This document shows positions 13,445 to 14,207 of a stretch of 14,207 nucleotides of DNA, piece by piece (position 1 is the stretch's first letter; each line of letters begins with the position of its first letter). This DNA is from Allobrachymonas sp. (lineage in GTDB: Bacteria; Pseudomonadota; Gammaproteobacteria; Burkholderiales; Burkholderiaceae_C), in the NCBI GenBank assembly GCA_017996515.1, contig JAGOGU010000023.1:1-14207 (forward strand), written 5' to 3'. The notes below the pieces were generated by a model that was not told where the DNA came from, searched no databases, and worked only from the letters and a program-made list of their open reading frames with translations. A program made the position numbers and the translations under genes.

Positions 13445-14207
13445 ATGCGCAGTTTCTCAACCTCCCCCGTTGAAATGTTTGCTAGCCTTTGGCGCAACAG
13501 AGAGCTGATCAAGGCATCTGCCACGCGCGAAGTGCTAGGGCGCTATCGCGGGTCGTTCTTCGGCCTGCTTTGGTCGTTTTTCAATCCGCTTTTCATGCTC
13601 GCAATATATACCTTTGTTTTTAGTGTTGTGTTCAAAGCACGCTGGAACGTGGAGAGTGACTCAAAAACCGAGTTTGCCTTGGTACTTTTTGCTGGCTTGA
13701 TTGTTTTCAACTTGTTTAGTGAAACTATTAATCGCGCTCCGTCATTGGTGCTCAATAACCCAAACTATGTCAAGAAAGTGGTCTTTCCGTTGGAAATTTT
13801 GCCGATGATTACGCTGCTTTCGTCGCTCTTTCATGGAATGATCAGCTTGGGCGTTTGGTTGATCGCGTATGTCATCTTTTTTGGTGTGCCCCACGCCACC
13901 GTGTTGTACTTGCCATTGATTTTCTTGCCTCTGCTATTGCTTATTCTGGGTCTGAGTTGGGGGCTGGCGTCACTTGGTGTTTTTCTGCGCGATGTTTCTC
14001 AGTTTATTGGTACGATTATTACCGTGATGATGTTCATGACCCCGATTTTCTACCCCATCACCGCTTTGCCAGAGGAATTCAGGCAATGGCTCTATTACAA
14101 CCCTCTCACACCCGTTGTTGAGCAAGCGCGAGATGTGCTGTATTGGGGTAAACCACCGAACTTTTTCATGTTGGGTGTTTACACGCTGGTTTCGGCAGTC
14201 GTTGCGT
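13445..14207 (+). CDS. ABC-2 type polysaccharide export permease (Wzm/TagG-like), 3' part missing
   Basis: 254 residues are visible and the frame is open at the window end; family members are about 260-280, so little is missing. The family start VLGRYRGSFFGLLWSFFNPLF (30-50) is followed by membrane helices at about 47-64, 78-93, 124-146, 154-178 and 185-203, with KKVVFPLEILP (110-120), FLRDVSQFIGT (180-190), MTPIFYPITALP (198-209) and NPLTPVVEQARDVL (219-232). Such permeases pair with an ATPase (Wzt/TagH/KpsT) to export a lipid-linked O-antigen, capsule or teichoic-type polymer across the inner membrane; the ATPase gene is expected just beyond the window. The Shine-Dalgarno AAGGAGGGGG (13428-13437) is very strong. 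Codons are AT-richer than in housekeeping genes of the window (25 of 60 G/C at 13561-13620), typical of exchanged surface-polysaccharide loci. Confidence 0.93.
   Translation, partial: MRSFSTSPVEMFASLWRNRELIKASATREVLGRYRGSFFGLLWSFFNPLFMLAIYTFVFSVVFKARWNVESDSKTEFALVLFAGLIVFNLFSETINRAPSLVLNNPNYVKKVVFPLEILPMITLLSSLFHGMISLGVWLIAYVIFFGVPHATVLYLPLIFLPLLLLILGLSWGLASLGVFLRDVSQFIGTIITVMMFMTPIFYPITALPEEFRQWLYYNPLTPVVEQARDVLYWGKPPNFFMLGVYTLVSAVVA

Noticed and set aside
13410..13445. 11-codon frame between galE and the permease whose TGA overlaps the permease ATG
   Set aside because: It consists largely of the permease's very strong Shine-Dalgarno region, has no ribosome site of its own and is too short to support.
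1..14207. Search for CRISPR arrays, transposases, integrases, toxin-antitoxin, phage or defence genes
   Set aside because: No regularly spaced repeats and no such protein motifs were found on either strand; no undescribed multi-gene system could be supported.

Overview
The window reads as ordinary chromosome of a betaproteobacterium, most likely order Burkholderiales. This rests on protein character (a PrmC/GrxD pair, a CobD/CbiB-family protein next to a NudL-type Nudix hydrolase, RsgA next to a Ste24-type M48 peptidase and Orn) and on G/C-rich coding sequence (for example 40 of 60 G/C at 9301-9360 in rsgA). Genus is not resolved.

Layout. (1) Positions 1-3022: a truncated PLP aminotransferase on the minus strand faces away from a plus-strand group of three envelope genes: a LemA-family protein, an M48 membrane metallopeptidase and a PsiE-family membrane protein. 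(2) Positions 3182-9509, all minus strand: monothiol glutaredoxin grxD, glutamine methyltransferase prmC, a CobD/CbiB-like membrane protein, CoA-pyrophosphatase-type nudL, ribosomal protein L19 rplS, ferrochelatase hemH and ribosome GTPase rsgA. Terminators split this run: a strong one after rplS and a weaker one after the CobD/CbiB-like gene. rplS has its own TATAAT box and a structured leader. (3) Positions 9514-11515: a Ste24-type M48 peptidase coupled to rsgA, and oligoribonuclease orn read divergently from it. (4) Positions 11667-11742: tRNA-Phe(GAA) with an extended -10 promoter and a perfect terminator. (5) Positions 11797-14207: an AT-richer segment holding a 600-base stretch with no recognised gene (two small ORFs are noted), then galE and the start of an ABC-2 type polysaccharide export permease. 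This looks like the left edge of a surface-polysaccharide locus.

Together the genes cover translation (rplS, rsgA, prmC, tRNA-Phe), RNA end-degradation (orn), heme and Fe-S/redox supply (hemH, grxD), CoA housekeeping (nudL), membrane proteolysis (two different M48 enzymes) and cell-surface glycan export (galE plus permease). I see no transposase, CRISPR array, integrase, toxin-antitoxin pair or phage gene. I did not find a clear undescribed system. The best leads are the free-standing rplS with its structured leader, the small ORF overlapping galE by ATGA, and the composition change directly after tRNA-Phe.
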